Origin: JANOQP01 sp044227705
Lineage (GTDB): Bacteria > Bacteroidota > Bacteroidia > Chitinophagales > Saprospiraceae
Direction: 5' to 3'
NCBI GenBank assembly: GCA_044227705.1
Contig: JBGAWE010000025.1
Coordinates: 1-28,711, forward strand
Length of the DNA stretch: 28,711 bases
Part shown: piece after piece, positions 1-8,186 of the stretch
Numbering within the stretch: the first letter of the stretch is position 1
How the letters are laid out: each line of letters begins with the position of its first letter
Notes under the pieces: generated by a model
Database searches by the model: none
Seen by the model: only the letters and a program-made list of their open reading frames with translations
What the model was told of the DNA's origin: nothing
Made by a program: the position numbers and the translations under genes

Positions 1-59
1 CACCCGACAGAGTCGTGCGCGAGCAAGGGAAATAATTTTTCAAGGGCGCGGGTGAAGAC

Positions 60-434
60 ATGGCAGCCCAACACCAACTTTATCCGCAAAATAAAACATA
101 CAAGTTGAGCAACCGGTACAAAGCCCATAGCCCCAATGGACTTTACTATATGACTATTACGGTCGTGGGTTGGATTGACGTGTTCACCCGTAAGGACAAC
201 TGCGAAATCCTGCTTGACAGCCTCCGGTATTGCCAAGCAAACAAGGGCTTGACGGTCTATGGTTATGTCATCATGCCCAACCACTTGCACATGGTGGCAT
301 GGGTGAATGAACCATTTCAGTTGACAGAGGTGGTGCGCGATTTCAAGAAGTTTACGGCGAGGCAGATTTTGGAGGCGATTGAGACTCAACCGGAAAGCAG
401 ACGGGAATGGATGCTTCACCAATTTGCCTATTAG
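60..434 (+). pseudogene. REP-associated Y1 transposase (HUH), 3'-truncated
   Basis: This encodes a 124-residue protein resembling the RAYT/TnpA_REP branch of the Y1 (IS200-like) transposases, single-strand DNA nucleases that mobilise REP-type palindromes. The HUH metal-binding motif is clear in MPNHLHM (His75 and His77), preceded by a typical GYVIMPNH strand. The N-terminal NRY and the FKKFTARQI helix also fit. Full-length relatives from Bacteroidota usually run about 180 residues and continue past a REWML segment. Here the frame stops at TAG 432-434, exactly where an IS5-family terminal repeat begins at 434, so the C-terminal third is missing. No remainder of the gene is visible beyond the IS right end, so the junction is not a simple insertion. 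It is probably inactive. The family call is from recognised motifs only. Confidence 0.8.
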
Positions 435-463
435 ACCTCTTGCGAAAGTTGTAATTTTCGCCG

Positions 464-1296
464 ATGGACAAGTATGAAAAGATAAAAAGCCTCGGGGAAG
501 CCGAGTTTCGACGGTTGACCGGGGTTCAAAAGCCGACGTTCGAGCGGATGCTCGAGACCTATGAGACCGAATTGAAGGCCAGAAAGAAGCTTTCGGGCCG
601 CCCTTCGGCATTGTCGCTGGCAGACCAGGTTTTGATGATGTTGGAATACAATCGTGAGTACCGAACGTACTTCCATATCGCACAGAGCTACGGGCTGGCC
701 GAATCAAACGCCTATCGATGCATCAAAAGGGTCGAAGAGCTTTTGATTCGCTCGGGCCAGTTCAGTCTTCCGGGTCGCAAGGCTTTGCAGGCATCTGACA
801 CACAGTTCGACATCGTCCTCGTCGACGTCACCGAGGTCAAAATCGAACGCCCCAAAAAAAGCAAAGAGCCTACTACAGCGGCAAAAAGCGGCAGCACCAC
901 CTCAAAGCCCAGGTAGCTCTTGACCAGTCCGATGGGAAGGTCATCTGCACGGCCTTTGCAAAGGGCCGACAACATGACTTCGCCCTCTTCAAAGACAGCA
1001 AAACCAGGCTGCGCCCTCAAACCATCCTCATCGCCGACTCCGCCTACCAAGGCGTCCAAAACCTGCATGAAAACTCCCTTTTCCCCCACAAATCGTCCAA
1101 GAACAAGCCCCTGTCCAAGACGCACAAACAAGAAAATGTCCAAATCTCCAAGCTCCGAATAAAGGTCGAGAATGCCATCGCCTTCATCAAGCGGTTCCGA
1201 ATCTTCTCCTCCAAGTATCGAAACCGCGCAAAGCGTTTCGGATTACGATTCAATCTCTTCGCCGCCATCTGCAACCTTGAAATCCGCCTCTTTTAA
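464..1296 (+). CDS. IS5-family DDE transposase, split over two frames
   Basis: The upstream frame (464-916) encodes an N-terminal DNA-binding region and the start of the DDE domain, with the first catalytic Asp at residue 121 in LVDVTEV. Downstream homology continues in the -1 frame (from about 859 to TAA 1294-1296): YYSGKKRQHH, then IADSAYQG with the second Asp, then IKVENAIAFIKRFRI with the Glu. The switch lies at a run of seven A (854-860). Related IS5 transposases have the same RPKKKQ(R)YYSGKK segment at the same place, so programmed slippage, ribosomal or transcriptional, is plausible and would restore a protein of about 277 residues. A simple inactivating one-base deletion cannot be excluded. 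ATG 464 is the first start inside the left terminus. Confidence 0.82.
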
Positions 1297-1334
1297 CTTT
1301 CGCAAGAAGTCTTTTTAACTTTCGCAAGAAGTCT
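1291..1334 (+). repeat. Tandem 22-bp duplication of the IS right end
   Basis: A 22-bp sequence that contains the transposase stop codon and the right inverted repeat occurs twice in perfect tandem (1291-1312, 1313-1334). The second copy supplies an alternative right end at 1317-1333. Confidence 0.95.
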
Positions 1335-1450
1335 TCTGACTTAAACCTCATAAGAAATATTCTCCGACTTGTGAGCCAGCAAAAAAGCCAAGAACCTCCG
1401 GTCATCGATATGCTATTGGGAAGATTTTGTGCGTGAGGGGGCGAAATGCT

Positions 1451-1912
1451 TCAACAAACAATGTCGTTACCGGCGCAATCACGCGTGATTTTTCAACAAA
1501 CAATGTCGTTACCGGCGCGATTACGCGTGATTTTTCAACAAACAATGTCGTTGCTGGCGCGATCACGCGTGATTATTCAACAAACAATGTCGTTACCGGC
1601 GCGATTACGCGAGATTTTTCAACAAACAATGTCGTTACCGGCGCGATCACGCGTGATTATTCAACAAACAATGTCGTTACCGGTGCAATCACGCGTGATA
1701 TTTCAACAAACAATGTCGTTGCCGGGGCGATCACGCATGATTATTCAACAAACAATGTCGTTACCGGGGCGATCACGAGAGATTTTTCAACAAACAATGT
1801 CGTTATTGGCGCGATCACGTGGGATTATTCAACAAACAATGTCGTTACCGGGGCGATCACGCGGGATTTTTCAACAAACAATGTCGTTACTGGCCAAATC
1901 ACGCGGGATTCG
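1451..1912. repeat. Eleven-unit 42-bp tandem array
   Basis: Units start at 1451 and every 42 bp to 1871. Each begins with an invariant 18-mer, TCAACAAACAATGTCGTT, identical in all eleven units. The remaining 24 bp are similar but variable and contain a dyad centred on ACGCGT; unit 1 has the perfect 14-bp palindrome AATCACGCGTGATT at 1477-1490. The dyad is intact in units 1, 3, 5 and 6 and decays in units closer to mfd. Because 42 is divisible by 3, several frames stay open through the array, so open frames are not evidence of coding. The flanks 1335-1450 and 1913-2046 show no recognisable gene. The array lies beyond the 3' end of mfd. Its function is unknown. Confidence 0.95.
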
Positions 1913-2046
1913 GAGGCGATTTTGTTGAACATCGACCCAATGCAACCGCATCTCAGGCCAGTCAAAACAGATATGGAGTAGAGGAAACGGGTCTTGGGGC
2001 CGGTGCTTCTGAACCTGACCGCCATCGGCCGCGTCACCGAGGCGAT

Positions 2047-5000
2047 TTACCCGGCCTCGACGGCGGCGAGGATGCGCATCACGCCTTTCACCCCGCGCAC
2101 GCCGTCGGCGACGAGCAGCAGTTCCTTGTTCGTCTGCTTCATCGAGAGGCCGACGGTCTTCCCTTTCGTGATGACGAAGGCCATTGTGCGCTTGAAGACA
2201 GCCGTTTCGAAGAATGACGACTGCGGGTCGCCGAGGAAGTAGAGCCGCAGCTTGCCGCCCTTGAAATGGAGCCGCTCGAAGCCGAGCCGCTTGCAAACCC
2301 ACCGCAATCGCAGCGCGTCGAACAAGGCCTCGACAGGAGGCGGCAGCTTCCCGAAGCGGTCGGCCAGCCGCGCTTTGTAAGCGTCGATTTCTTCTTCTGA
2401 ATTCAGGCCGTCCAGCTCGGTGTAAAGGTTGAGCCGCTCCTGCGTCGAGGCGACGAAACCGTCGGGGATGAGCATCTCGGCGTCGGTTTCGATGGTAACG
2501 TCGCGGACGTAGCTGCCTTTTTGCGAAAGCTCCTCTTTGAAGAGTTCTTTGAAGTCCGTCGCCTTCAGCTCTTGGATGGCTTCGTCGAGGATTTTCTGGT
2601 AGGTCTCGTAGCCGATGTCGGCGATGAAGCCCGACTGCTCGCCGCCGAGCAGGTTGCCCGCGCCCCGGATGTCGAGGTCGCGCATCGCGATTTGAAAGCC
2701 CGAGCCGAGGTCGGCGAACTCCTCGATCGTGCGCAGTCTTTTCCGGGCATCTTGGGTGATCATCGAGAGCGGCGGCGCGAAGAGGTAGCAAAACGCCTTC
2801 GTGTTCGACCGCCCGACGCGGCCGCGCAGTTGGTGGAGGTCGGAAAGGCCGTACTGGTGCGCGTCGAAGATGATGATGGTGTTTGCGTTGGGGATGTCGA
2901 GGCCCGTCTCGATGATATTGGTCGAGAGCAGCACGTCGAACTTGCGGTCGATGAACTCCACGAGCACTTCTTCCAGTTGGTCGCTCTCCATCTGCCCGTG
3001 CGCCATCCGCATCGACACGTCGGGGCAGAGCCTTTGCAGCATCCCCATCATCTCGGGCAGCTTTTTCACCCGGTTGTAGACGAAAAAGACCTGCCCGCCG
3101 CGCCCGACCTCGTAGTGAATCGCGTCTCGGATGACGTCCTCGTTTATCTGCCTGACCTCCGTGTGGATGGGCTGTCGGTTCGGCGGCGGCGTGCGCATCA
3201 CCGACAGGTCGCGGGCCGCCATCAGCGAGAACTGGAGCGTTCGCGGGATGGGCGTCGCCGTCAGCGTCAGGGTGTCGACGTTGACTTTCAGGTTTCGGAG
3301 CTTCTCTTTCGCGCCAACGCCGAATTTTTGTTCCTCGTCGATGACCAATAGCCCTAAATCCTTGAAAACCAATTCTTTGGAGAGGATGGCATGCGTCCCG
3401 ATGAGCAGGTCAATCTTCCCGTTTTTGACCTTTTCGAAAATCTCCTTCTTCTCTTTCGCCGTCCGAAACCGGTTGACGTAGTCGACGTCGACCCCGAACT
3501 CGCCCAGCCTTTCCGAAAAGGTCTTCCAGTGCTGCAAAGCCAAAATCGTCGTCGGCACGAGCACGGCGACTTGCTTGCCATCGGTCACTGCCTTGAACGC
3601 GGCGCGGATGGCGACCTCCGTTTTCCCAAAACCGACGTCGCCGCAGATGAGCCGGTCCATCGGGTGCGGCCTTTCCATGTCGGCCTTCACGTCGGCGGTC
3701 GACTTTATCTGGTCGGGCGTGTCCTCGTAGAGGAAGCTGGCCTCCAGTTCATTTTGCAGGTATCCGTCGATGGGGAAAGCGTGGCCGGGCGTGGTTTTCC
3801 TTTTGGCGTAAAGCCGAATCAGGTCGGCGGCGATGTCCTTGATTTTCTTCTTCGTGCGGGCCTTGAGCTGCTTCCAAGCGTCGGTCCCGAGCTTGTTCAT
3901 GGCCGGTTCCTCGCCCTCCTTCCCGACGTACTTCGAGATTTTGTGCAGCGAGTGGATGCTGACATAAAGGATGTCGTTGTTCTTGTAGATCAGCCGAACG
4001 GCCTCTTGCTGCGTCCCCCCGATGTCGATTTTTTGGAGGCCCGAGAACTTGCCGACCCCGTGGTCGATGTGCGTGACGAAGTCGCCCGGCTGCAGCTCGC
4101 GCAGCATCCGCGTGTTGATGGCCTGCTCGCGGCTGAAGCCCTGCCGCAGCTTGTACGAGTGGAACCGCTGGAAAATCTGGTGGTCGGTCAGAACGACGAG
4201 TTTCAAGTCGTCGTCGATGAACCCCTCGTGGATGCCCTCGCCGACGGCCGCCCATTGGATGACGCCGGTCTTTTCCTGCAGGTCTTTGAAAATGGCCCGG
4301 AAGCGGTCGAGCTGTTTCGGGTTTTCCGAAAAGAGGAAGTTGTCGAAACCCGCCTGCTGGTTGTCTTTGAGGAACTTCGTCAACAGCTCGAAGTTGCGGT
4401 TGAAGCTCGGCTGCGGCCTCGACTTGAACTGGACGGTCTCCGTGAACTTCGGGTTGAAAGCCCCGGTGAAGTTTTGTTTTCGAGTGAAAACGACGGCCCG
4501 CGAGCCGATGTCGTCCATGATTTCCCTCGGGAACAGGAATGCGCGGTCGCGAAAGACCTCGCGCACGGTCTCGTCGTCGAAGGCCGACATCTTCTGCGCG
4601 AACGCCTCGGCCTTTTCAAAGAGGTCTTGCAGCCGGTCGAGCGTCAGTTGCAGGTCGCGCACCCAGACAACGGTCTCGGGCGGCAGGATTTTCAGGAAGG
4701 AAACCTTCTGGTCGCTTCGGAACTGCGTGTTGAGGTTCGGGATGATGCTGACGCGCTCGATGTTCTGCTGCGAGAGCTGCGTGAGCGGGTCGAAGGTTCG
4801 GATGCTCTCCACCTCGTCGTCGAAAAGCTCGATGCGGTACGGCCATTCGTTGCCGTAGGAGAACAGGTCCACGATGCCCCCCCGGATGCTGAACTGGCCC
4901 GGCTCGTAGACAAAGTCCGTCCTTTCAAAAGCAAACTCGACGAGCACCTCGACCATGAAATCGACGTCGAGCTTCGCGCCTTTTGCCACGTCGATACGCC

Positions 5001-5454
5001 TTGCGGCGAGAATTTTCGGGTCGACGACCTTTTCAAAAAGGGCCTCTGGGTAGGTAACGACGACCGCTGCTGCCTGAACATCGGAAGGGCTTGAAGCCCT
5101 TCCGACGTTGACCGCCACGCGGTTCACGGTCTCCGACCGCTGCAGCACGTTCGCCGAGTTTATCTGGTCAAAAACCCCCGGCCTTTTGAACGAATCGGGA
5201 AAGAAGTGGACGACCTGCGGCCGCAGCAGCCCGGTCAAATTGTTCTGCACATAGGCCGCCGCCTCGCGGTCCTCGGCGATGAAAAGGTGGGCGGGCTGGC
5301 TTCCGGCGGTCGCGGCGAGGGCAAAGGATTCCTGTGCGCCCGTCAGTCCTTTGAGTTGGATGCGGGCGTCGGCGCCGGATTGGAGGGCGGCCGCCAGTTT
5401 GCTGACCTGTTCGCTGGCGGTGTACCGGGCCACGAGGTGGGCGAGGTTCGACAT
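2047..5454 (-). CDS. mfd: Transcription-repair coupling factor Mfd
   Basis: Mfd is the ATP-dependent translocase that removes stalled RNA polymerase and recruits UvrA to lesions. The 1135-residue length is normal for the family. An N-terminal UvrB-like region (about 50-260) is followed by the RNA polymerase interaction domain with the DHGVGKF motif (464-470), Walker A GDVGFGKT (605-612), DEEQ (706-709), TATPIPRTL (732-740) and QLRGRVGRS (875-883), then the C-terminal TRCF domain. The start ATG at 5454 lies only seven bases after a Bacteroidota-type TACCTTCG element. Residues 116-126 (NVGRASSPSDV) are encoded by a 33-nt near-perfect palindrome that looks like an in-frame insertion in the loop just before the VVVTYPEAL strand. 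No clear terminator is seen after the stop; the 42-bp array lies downstream. Confidence 0.97.
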   Translation of the reverse strand: MSNLAHLVARYTASEQVSKLAAALQSGADARIQLKGLTGAQESFALAATAGSQPAHLFIAEDREAAAYVQNNLTGLLRPQVVHFFPDSFKRPGVFDQINSANVLQRSETVNRVAVNVGRASSPSDVQAAAVVVTYPEALFEKVVDPKILAARRIDVAKGAKLDVDFMVEVLVEFAFERTDFVYEPGQFSIRGGIVDLFSYGNEWPYRIELFDDEVESIRTFDPLTQLSQQNIERVSIIPNLNTQFRSDQKVSFLKILPPETVVWVRDLQLTLDRLQDLFEKAEAFAQKMSAFDDETVREVFRDRAFLFPREIMDDIGSRAVVFTRKQNFTGAFNPKFTETVQFKSRPQPSFNRNFELLTKFLKDNQQAGFDNFLFSENPKQLDRFRAIFKDLQEKTGVIQWAAVGEGIHEGFIDDDLKLVVLTDHQIFQRFHSYKLRQGFSREQAINTRMLRELQPGDFVTHIDHGVGKFSGLQKIDIGGTQQEAVRLIYKNNDILYVSIHSLHKISKYVGKEGEEPAMNKLGTDAWKQLKARTKKKIKDIAADLIRLYAKRKTTPGHAFPIDGYLQNELEASFLYEDTPDQIKSTADVKADMERPHPMDRLICGDVGFGKTEVAIRAAFKAVTDGKQVAVLVPTTILALQHWKTFSERLGEFGVDVDYVNRFRTAKEKKEIFEKVKNGKIDLLIGTHAILSKELVFKDLGLLVIDEEQKFGVGAKEKLRNLKVNVDTLTLTATPIPRTLQFSLMAARDLSVMRTPPPNRQPIHTEVRQINEDVIRDAIHYEVGRGGQVFFVYNRVKKLPEMMGMLQRLCPDVSMRMAHGQMESDQLEEVLVEFIDRKFDVLLSTNIIETGLDIPNANTIIIFDAHQYGLSDLHQLRGRVGRSNTKAFCYLFAPPLSMITQDARKRLRTIEEFADLGSGFQIAMRDLDIRGAGNLLGGEQSGFIADIGYETYQKILDEAIQELKATDFKELFKEELSQKGSYVRDVTIETDAEMLIPDGFVASTQERLNLYTELDGLNSEEEIDAYKARLADRFGKLPPPVEALFDALRLRWVCKRLGFERLHFKGGKLRLYFLGDPQSSFFETAVFKRTMAFVITKGKTVGLSMKQTNKELLLVADGVRGVKGVMRILAAVEAG
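5077..5109 (-). repeat. 33-nt palindromic element inside mfd
   Basis: Two perfect 12-base arms (5081-5092 and 5094-5105) flank a single central G. One mismatch further out, the pairing continues with AAC/GTT, giving a 33-nt element. It is exactly eleven codons long and in frame with mfd, coding NVGRASSPSDV. Read in the opposite orientation, the corresponding frame meets TGA in the middle, so only one orientation would be tolerated in that phase. It resembles REP-type or Rickettsia-palindromic-type elements in form. No second copy was found in the window. Confidence 0.85.
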
Positions 5455-5461
5455 GTCGGGG

Positions 5462-5469
5462 CGAAGGTA
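5462..5469 (-). promoter_or_regulatory. Candidate -7 element of mfd
   Basis: TACCTTCG on the minus strand fits the Bacteroidota -7 consensus TAnnTTTG with one C for T, and it is followed by CC as in two other sites in the window. It lies seven bases before the mfd ATG, which would give a very short or leaderless transcript. No convincing TTTG -33 element is seen at the usual spacing. Confidence 0.45.
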
Positions 5470-5506
5470 GCCAGGGTTTTCAGCCGCCGGTTCCAGCTTG
5501 TTTTTG

Positions 5507-5568
5507 AAAAAAGCACGAAAAAAGAAAGGGGCGCGGTGCTCGTCGCTCCGAACGATTGCCGCGCCCCT
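5507..5568 (-). terminator. Rho-independent terminator of the T9SS repeat gene
   Basis: Read on the minus strand, a 10-bp perfect GC-rich stem (arms 5559-5568 and 5527-5536, loop of 22) is followed by a T-rich tract covering about 5507-5527. It lies 25 bases after the stop of the gene at 5593-7263 and between that gene and mfd. Confidence 0.8.
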
Positions 5569-5592
5569 CCGCCTCTGTTTGGATTGTTTGGC

Positions 5593-7263
5593 TCAATCCA
5601 TTTTCAAAAACCGGGCGGACTCCCACCGACCGTCCTTCAGCATGACCCGCAGCACGAGCGGCCCGCCAGGCAGCCCGGCGAGGTCGATTGCGCCGCCGGC
5701 GGGCAGGGTGAACGAGCGCAAAAGCCGCCCCATCGAATCGAACAGTCGACACTCGAGGGCCTCCGACAAGCCCTCGCCCAGCGAGAGCCGCACCCGGTCG
5801 GCGGCAGGGTTCGGCGCGAGCGACAGGCCGAGCGCGCTCGCCGACGGGCCTCCGACGGCCACCGGGCTGCTGGTGATGTACGGTTCCACGTTCGTGCTGG
5901 TGAGCGACGGGGCGGCCCAGAAGACGAGCTTGTCGCCGAAGTTGATGAACCGCTTCGCGTCGTAGAACCCGTTGATGGGCGGCGAACTGACGGCCGCCGT
6001 CCCGGCCGCCGTGCCGTCGGTCGAGTAGAGCGTCAGGGGGTCGCCACTGCTCTCCTCCACGCCGAACCAGACGCGGCCGTTGTAGCTGTGCATGAGTTTG
6101 AAGGTGTTGTCCGACGGGAAAACGCCCCAGAGGAAGGACTGGATGGCCTGCGTCCCGCCCGCCGTGCCGTTGGTGACCCAGAGCTGGTCGCCCACGCCGC
6201 TCTTGCAGGCGGTGAACAGGATGAGGTTGCCGAGTTGCGCAAAATTGGACGGCGGGCAGGACGAGGAGCCGGTCGACTTGAGCTTCTTCGTCCCGGCGGC
6301 TGTCCCGTCAGTCACCCAGAGCTGCGGGTCGCTGGCCGAGGTCAGCACCGAGAAATAGGCTTTGTCGCCCGAGACGAAGAAGCGGTTCTCCGGCCAGTTG
6401 ACCATGTGCTTCAACCCGCCCGAGCCTGCGCCGGTGTCGGTGTCCTTGAGCAGGGCGGTCCCGGCGGCGGTGCCGTCGCTCGACCAGAGCTCGGGGCCGC
6501 TGGTGCCGTCGTCTTCCACGAAGATGAGCTTCCCGCCGAGCGCGACGAGGTCCTCGGGCGTCTCGTTGAGGGCGGTGGTGACGGCGACGGTGCCTGCACC
6601 GGTGCCGTCGGTCTTCCAGATTTGGCCGCCATCGGTGGTTGTGAAGCCGACGAAGTAAAGCTCGCCGTTCAGCTCGGCGAAGTCGCCCTGGCAGCCGTCG
6701 TTCTGCCCGCCGCCGATGCTCTTGACGAGGGCGGTCCCGGCGGCCGTGCCGTCGCTCTTGTAGAGTTCGAGGCCGTCCGCGCTGGTGTAGGCTCGAAAGA
6801 ACAAGGTGTTTTTGAACACATGGAAGTCGTGGAAGTCGAGCTTGAGGAACCAGTCGGCGAAGGCACCGGCCGCGCCCGGGCGGATGTCGGCCAGCATTTT
6901 GGTTCCGGCCTCGGTGCCGTCGGTCGCCCAAAGCTCGGCGCCGCTCACGCCGTCGTCGGCGGTGAACAGGAGGAGGTTGCCCACGACGTTGAAGTTGTCT
7001 GGCTCGCTGCTGCCCGCGCCGGGGTTGATGTCCTTGACCAGCTCGGTCCCGGCCACGGTGCCGTCGGTCTTCCACAGCTCGACGCCGTCGAGGCCGTTGT
7101 CGGCGGAGAAGAAGAGGAGGCCGCCCATCTGCGCCGAGCCGCCTTTTTGAAAGCCGGTGGACGGGCCGCTGCCGAGGTTGATGTCGGCCAGCTTCGAAAT
7201 CTGGGCAAAGCCGGTTTGGAGCGCGGCGAACAGCGTCGCCGCGAGGAGGAGGATGTTTTTCAT
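5593..7263 (-). CDS. Secreted ELWxTDGTxxGT-repeat protein with T9SS sorting domain
   Basis: This 556-residue protein has a signal peptide (MKNILLLAATLFAALQTGFAQ, about 21 residues). It then carries about nine repeats built on a GxELWxTDGTxAGTxxxxDI pattern, for example ELWKTDGTVAGTELVKDI and ELWATDGTEAGTKMLADI. Such repeats form beta-propeller-like surface proteins in Bacteroidota. The last 80 residues or so are a type IX secretion C-terminal domain: LAPNPAADRVRLSL, FDSMGRLLRSF, then IDLAGLPGGPLVLRV and a basic ending. The product should be exported to the cell surface or outside the cell. The ligand is unknown. A TAGGTTTG promoter element lies 52 bases upstream and a clear terminator follows, so it is probably monocistronic. 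Confidence 0.9.
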   Translation of the reverse strand: MKNILLLAATLFAALQTGFAQISKLADINLGSGPSTGFQKGGSAQMGGLLFFSADNGLDGVELWKTDGTVAGTELVKDINPGAGSSEPDNFNVVGNLLLFTADDGVSGAELWATDGTEAGTKMLADIRPGAAGAFADWFLKLDFHDFHVFKNTLFFRAYTSADGLELYKSDGTAAGTALVKSIGGGQNDGCQGDFAELNGELYFVGFTTTDGGQIWKTDGTGAGTVAVTTALNETPEDLVALGGKLIFVEDDGTSGPELWSSDGTAAGTALLKDTDTGAGSGGLKHMVNWPENRFFVSGDKAYFSVLTSASDPQLWVTDGTAAGTKKLKSTGSSSCPPSNFAQLGNLILFTACKSGVGDQLWVTNGTAGGTQAIQSFLWGVFPSDNTFKLMHSYNGRVWFGVEESSGDPLTLYSTDGTAAGTAAVSSPPINGFYDAKRFINFGDKLVFWAAPSLTSTNVEPYITSSPVAVGGPSASALGLSLAPNPAADRVRLSLGEGLSEALECRLFDSMGRLLRSFTLPAGGAIDLAGLPGGPLVLRVMLKDGRWESARFLKMD

Positions 7264-7315
7264 GAAACAAGAATTGATAGGTGAAAAAAGCCCGTCCGCG
7301 AGTCGAACGGATGGA

Positions 7316-7323
7316 CAAACCTA
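7316..7323 (-). promoter_or_regulatory. Candidate -7 element of the T9SS repeat gene
   Basis: TAGGTTTG on the minus strand is an exact match to the Bacteroidota -7 consensus TAnnTTTG and would give a leader of about 45 bases. A -33 TTTG at the expected spacing is not evident. Confidence 0.45.
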
Positions 7324-7355
7324 CACAGACAAACCGGCGCGCCCATCTTGTTTTT

Positions 7356-8054
7356 TCACAAAAACGCCGCCGCCATCTGCCCGAAAGCCGTCGAGAAATT
7401 CCCCCAGACCTGCTCCTGAACCCACTCGACGGAGCAGCCCCGGATGCGGGCCGCCGCCTCGTAAACGTCCTCGATCAGGAGGTTCGGCCGGTCGTCGGTC
7501 TCCAAAAAGAAGCGGTCGGCGGGCATCGCGGCGAGCGACTCCATCGCCTTTTCATTGGTCAAAATGGCGTGGCCGAAGGATAGCCACAGGCTGTGCGCGA
7601 CGAGCTGCCGAGCCGTGTTCGGGTGCCCACCGAAGCCGTGCAAAATCCACGGCTGCTCGGGACGCAGGTTTTTTTTAAAAGAAAGAAGCTCGTCGTTTGC
7701 CCGGACGCAGTGGATGATGAGCGGCTTTTCGACCTCCTCCGCCAGCCGTGCGCAGGCCATGAACGCCTCGCCCTGTTCCTGGAAGTCGGTCGCGGCGGCA
7801 TGGTCGAGGCCCGCCTCGCCAACGGCCAGCACGTCGTCCTGCGCGGCCTCGAAGCGAAGCCAGCGCATGGCCGAGTCGAGGTCGAGCGGCAGGTGCCAGG
7901 GGTGGATGCCGACGGAAAAGAGGGCTGCCGGGTGGCCGTTCGAAAGCGGGCGGAAATCGTGCGGCCCCTTTTTCTCGTCAAAAAAGACCGAGCGGATGGC
8001 GCGAACGCCGGGGCGGCCGGGCGGGTGGTGGGTGTGCAAGTCGAGGAAGTCCAT
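7356..8054 (-). CDS. TatD-family metal-dependent hydrolase
   Basis: This 232-residue protein belongs to the TatD branch of the amidohydrolase superfamily, metal-dependent nucleases or deoxyribonucleases. The metal-site motifs appear in order: DLHTHH near the N-terminus (His7, His9), GIHPW, GEAGLD with the bridging Glu, IHCVRA, LHGFGG and FLETDD. It is shorter than E. coli TatD (about 260) but matches the compact versions common in Bacteroidota. It is divergent from the ROK kinase gene with a 132-bp gap. The exact substrate cannot be told from the sequence. Confidence 0.9.
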   Translation of the reverse strand: MDFLDLHTHHPPGRPGVRAIRSVFFDEKKGPHDFRPLSNGHPAALFSVGIHPWHLPLDLDSAMRWLRFEAAQDDVLAVGEAGLDHAAATDFQEQGEAFMACARLAEEVEKPLIIHCVRANDELLSFKKNLRPEQPWILHGFGGHPNTARQLVAHSLWLSFGHAILTNEKAMESLAAMPADRFFLETDDRPNLLIEDVYEAAARIRGCSVEWVQEQVWGNFSTAFGQMAAAFL

Positions 8055-8186
8055 GTCTTTTGGAAAAATGTCCGGCCAGCCGGGAACGGATTTCTGTCTA
8101 AAATTGCCCCCGCTTTCGGCGGGCCGATTTCGGGTCCAAGTTTCCGGCCGAAGCGCTTTTCACCAACCGTTTTTAGACGAAAAATC

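Larger units (their letters stand above)
434..1334 (+). mobile_element. IS5-family insertion sequence
   Basis: The left terminal repeat lies at 434-450 (GACCTCTTGCGAAAGTT) and matches, with one mismatch, the reverse complement of the right terminus at 1295-1311. The right terminus is present a second time at 1317-1333, because a 22-bp segment is exactly duplicated in tandem (1291-1312 and 1313-1334). The element is about 880-900 bp and carries one transposase in two frames, as in the ISL2/IS1031-like part of the IS5 family. The flanks do not form a matching 3-bp target duplication: TTA lies left of 434, TTT follows the first right end and TTC follows the second. The element therefore either lost its duplication or was rearranged after insertion. 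Confidence 0.85.

Noticed and set aside
1451..1912. CRISPR array
   Set aside because: The segments between invariant 18-mers are close relatives of one another and not unique spacers, the repeat is too short, and no cas gene is present.
1427..1981. An open frame of 184 residues with eleven STNNVVTGAITRDF-like repeats
   Set aside because: The 42-bp unit is a multiple of three, so more than one plus-strand frame and a minus-strand frame stay open. There is no signal peptide or natural start (TTG), and the 18-mer shows no silent changes. Coding is not supported.
3391..5094. Long plus-strand open frame opposite mfd (567 residues)
   Set aside because: It is a shadow of the GC-rich mfd gene on the other strand; its translation has low complexity and no family motif.
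5206..7284. Long plus-strand open frame of 692 residues over the T9SS repeat gene
   Set aside because: The minus-strand gene has a signal peptide, repeats and a sorting domain; the plus frame is an Ala/Gly/Arg-rich shadow without motifs.
7281..7311. Possible attenuator in the leader of the T9SS repeat gene
   Set aside because: Only short and interrupted pairing (GTCC/GGAC, TCCG/CGGA) precedes the T-run on the minus strand; too weak to call.
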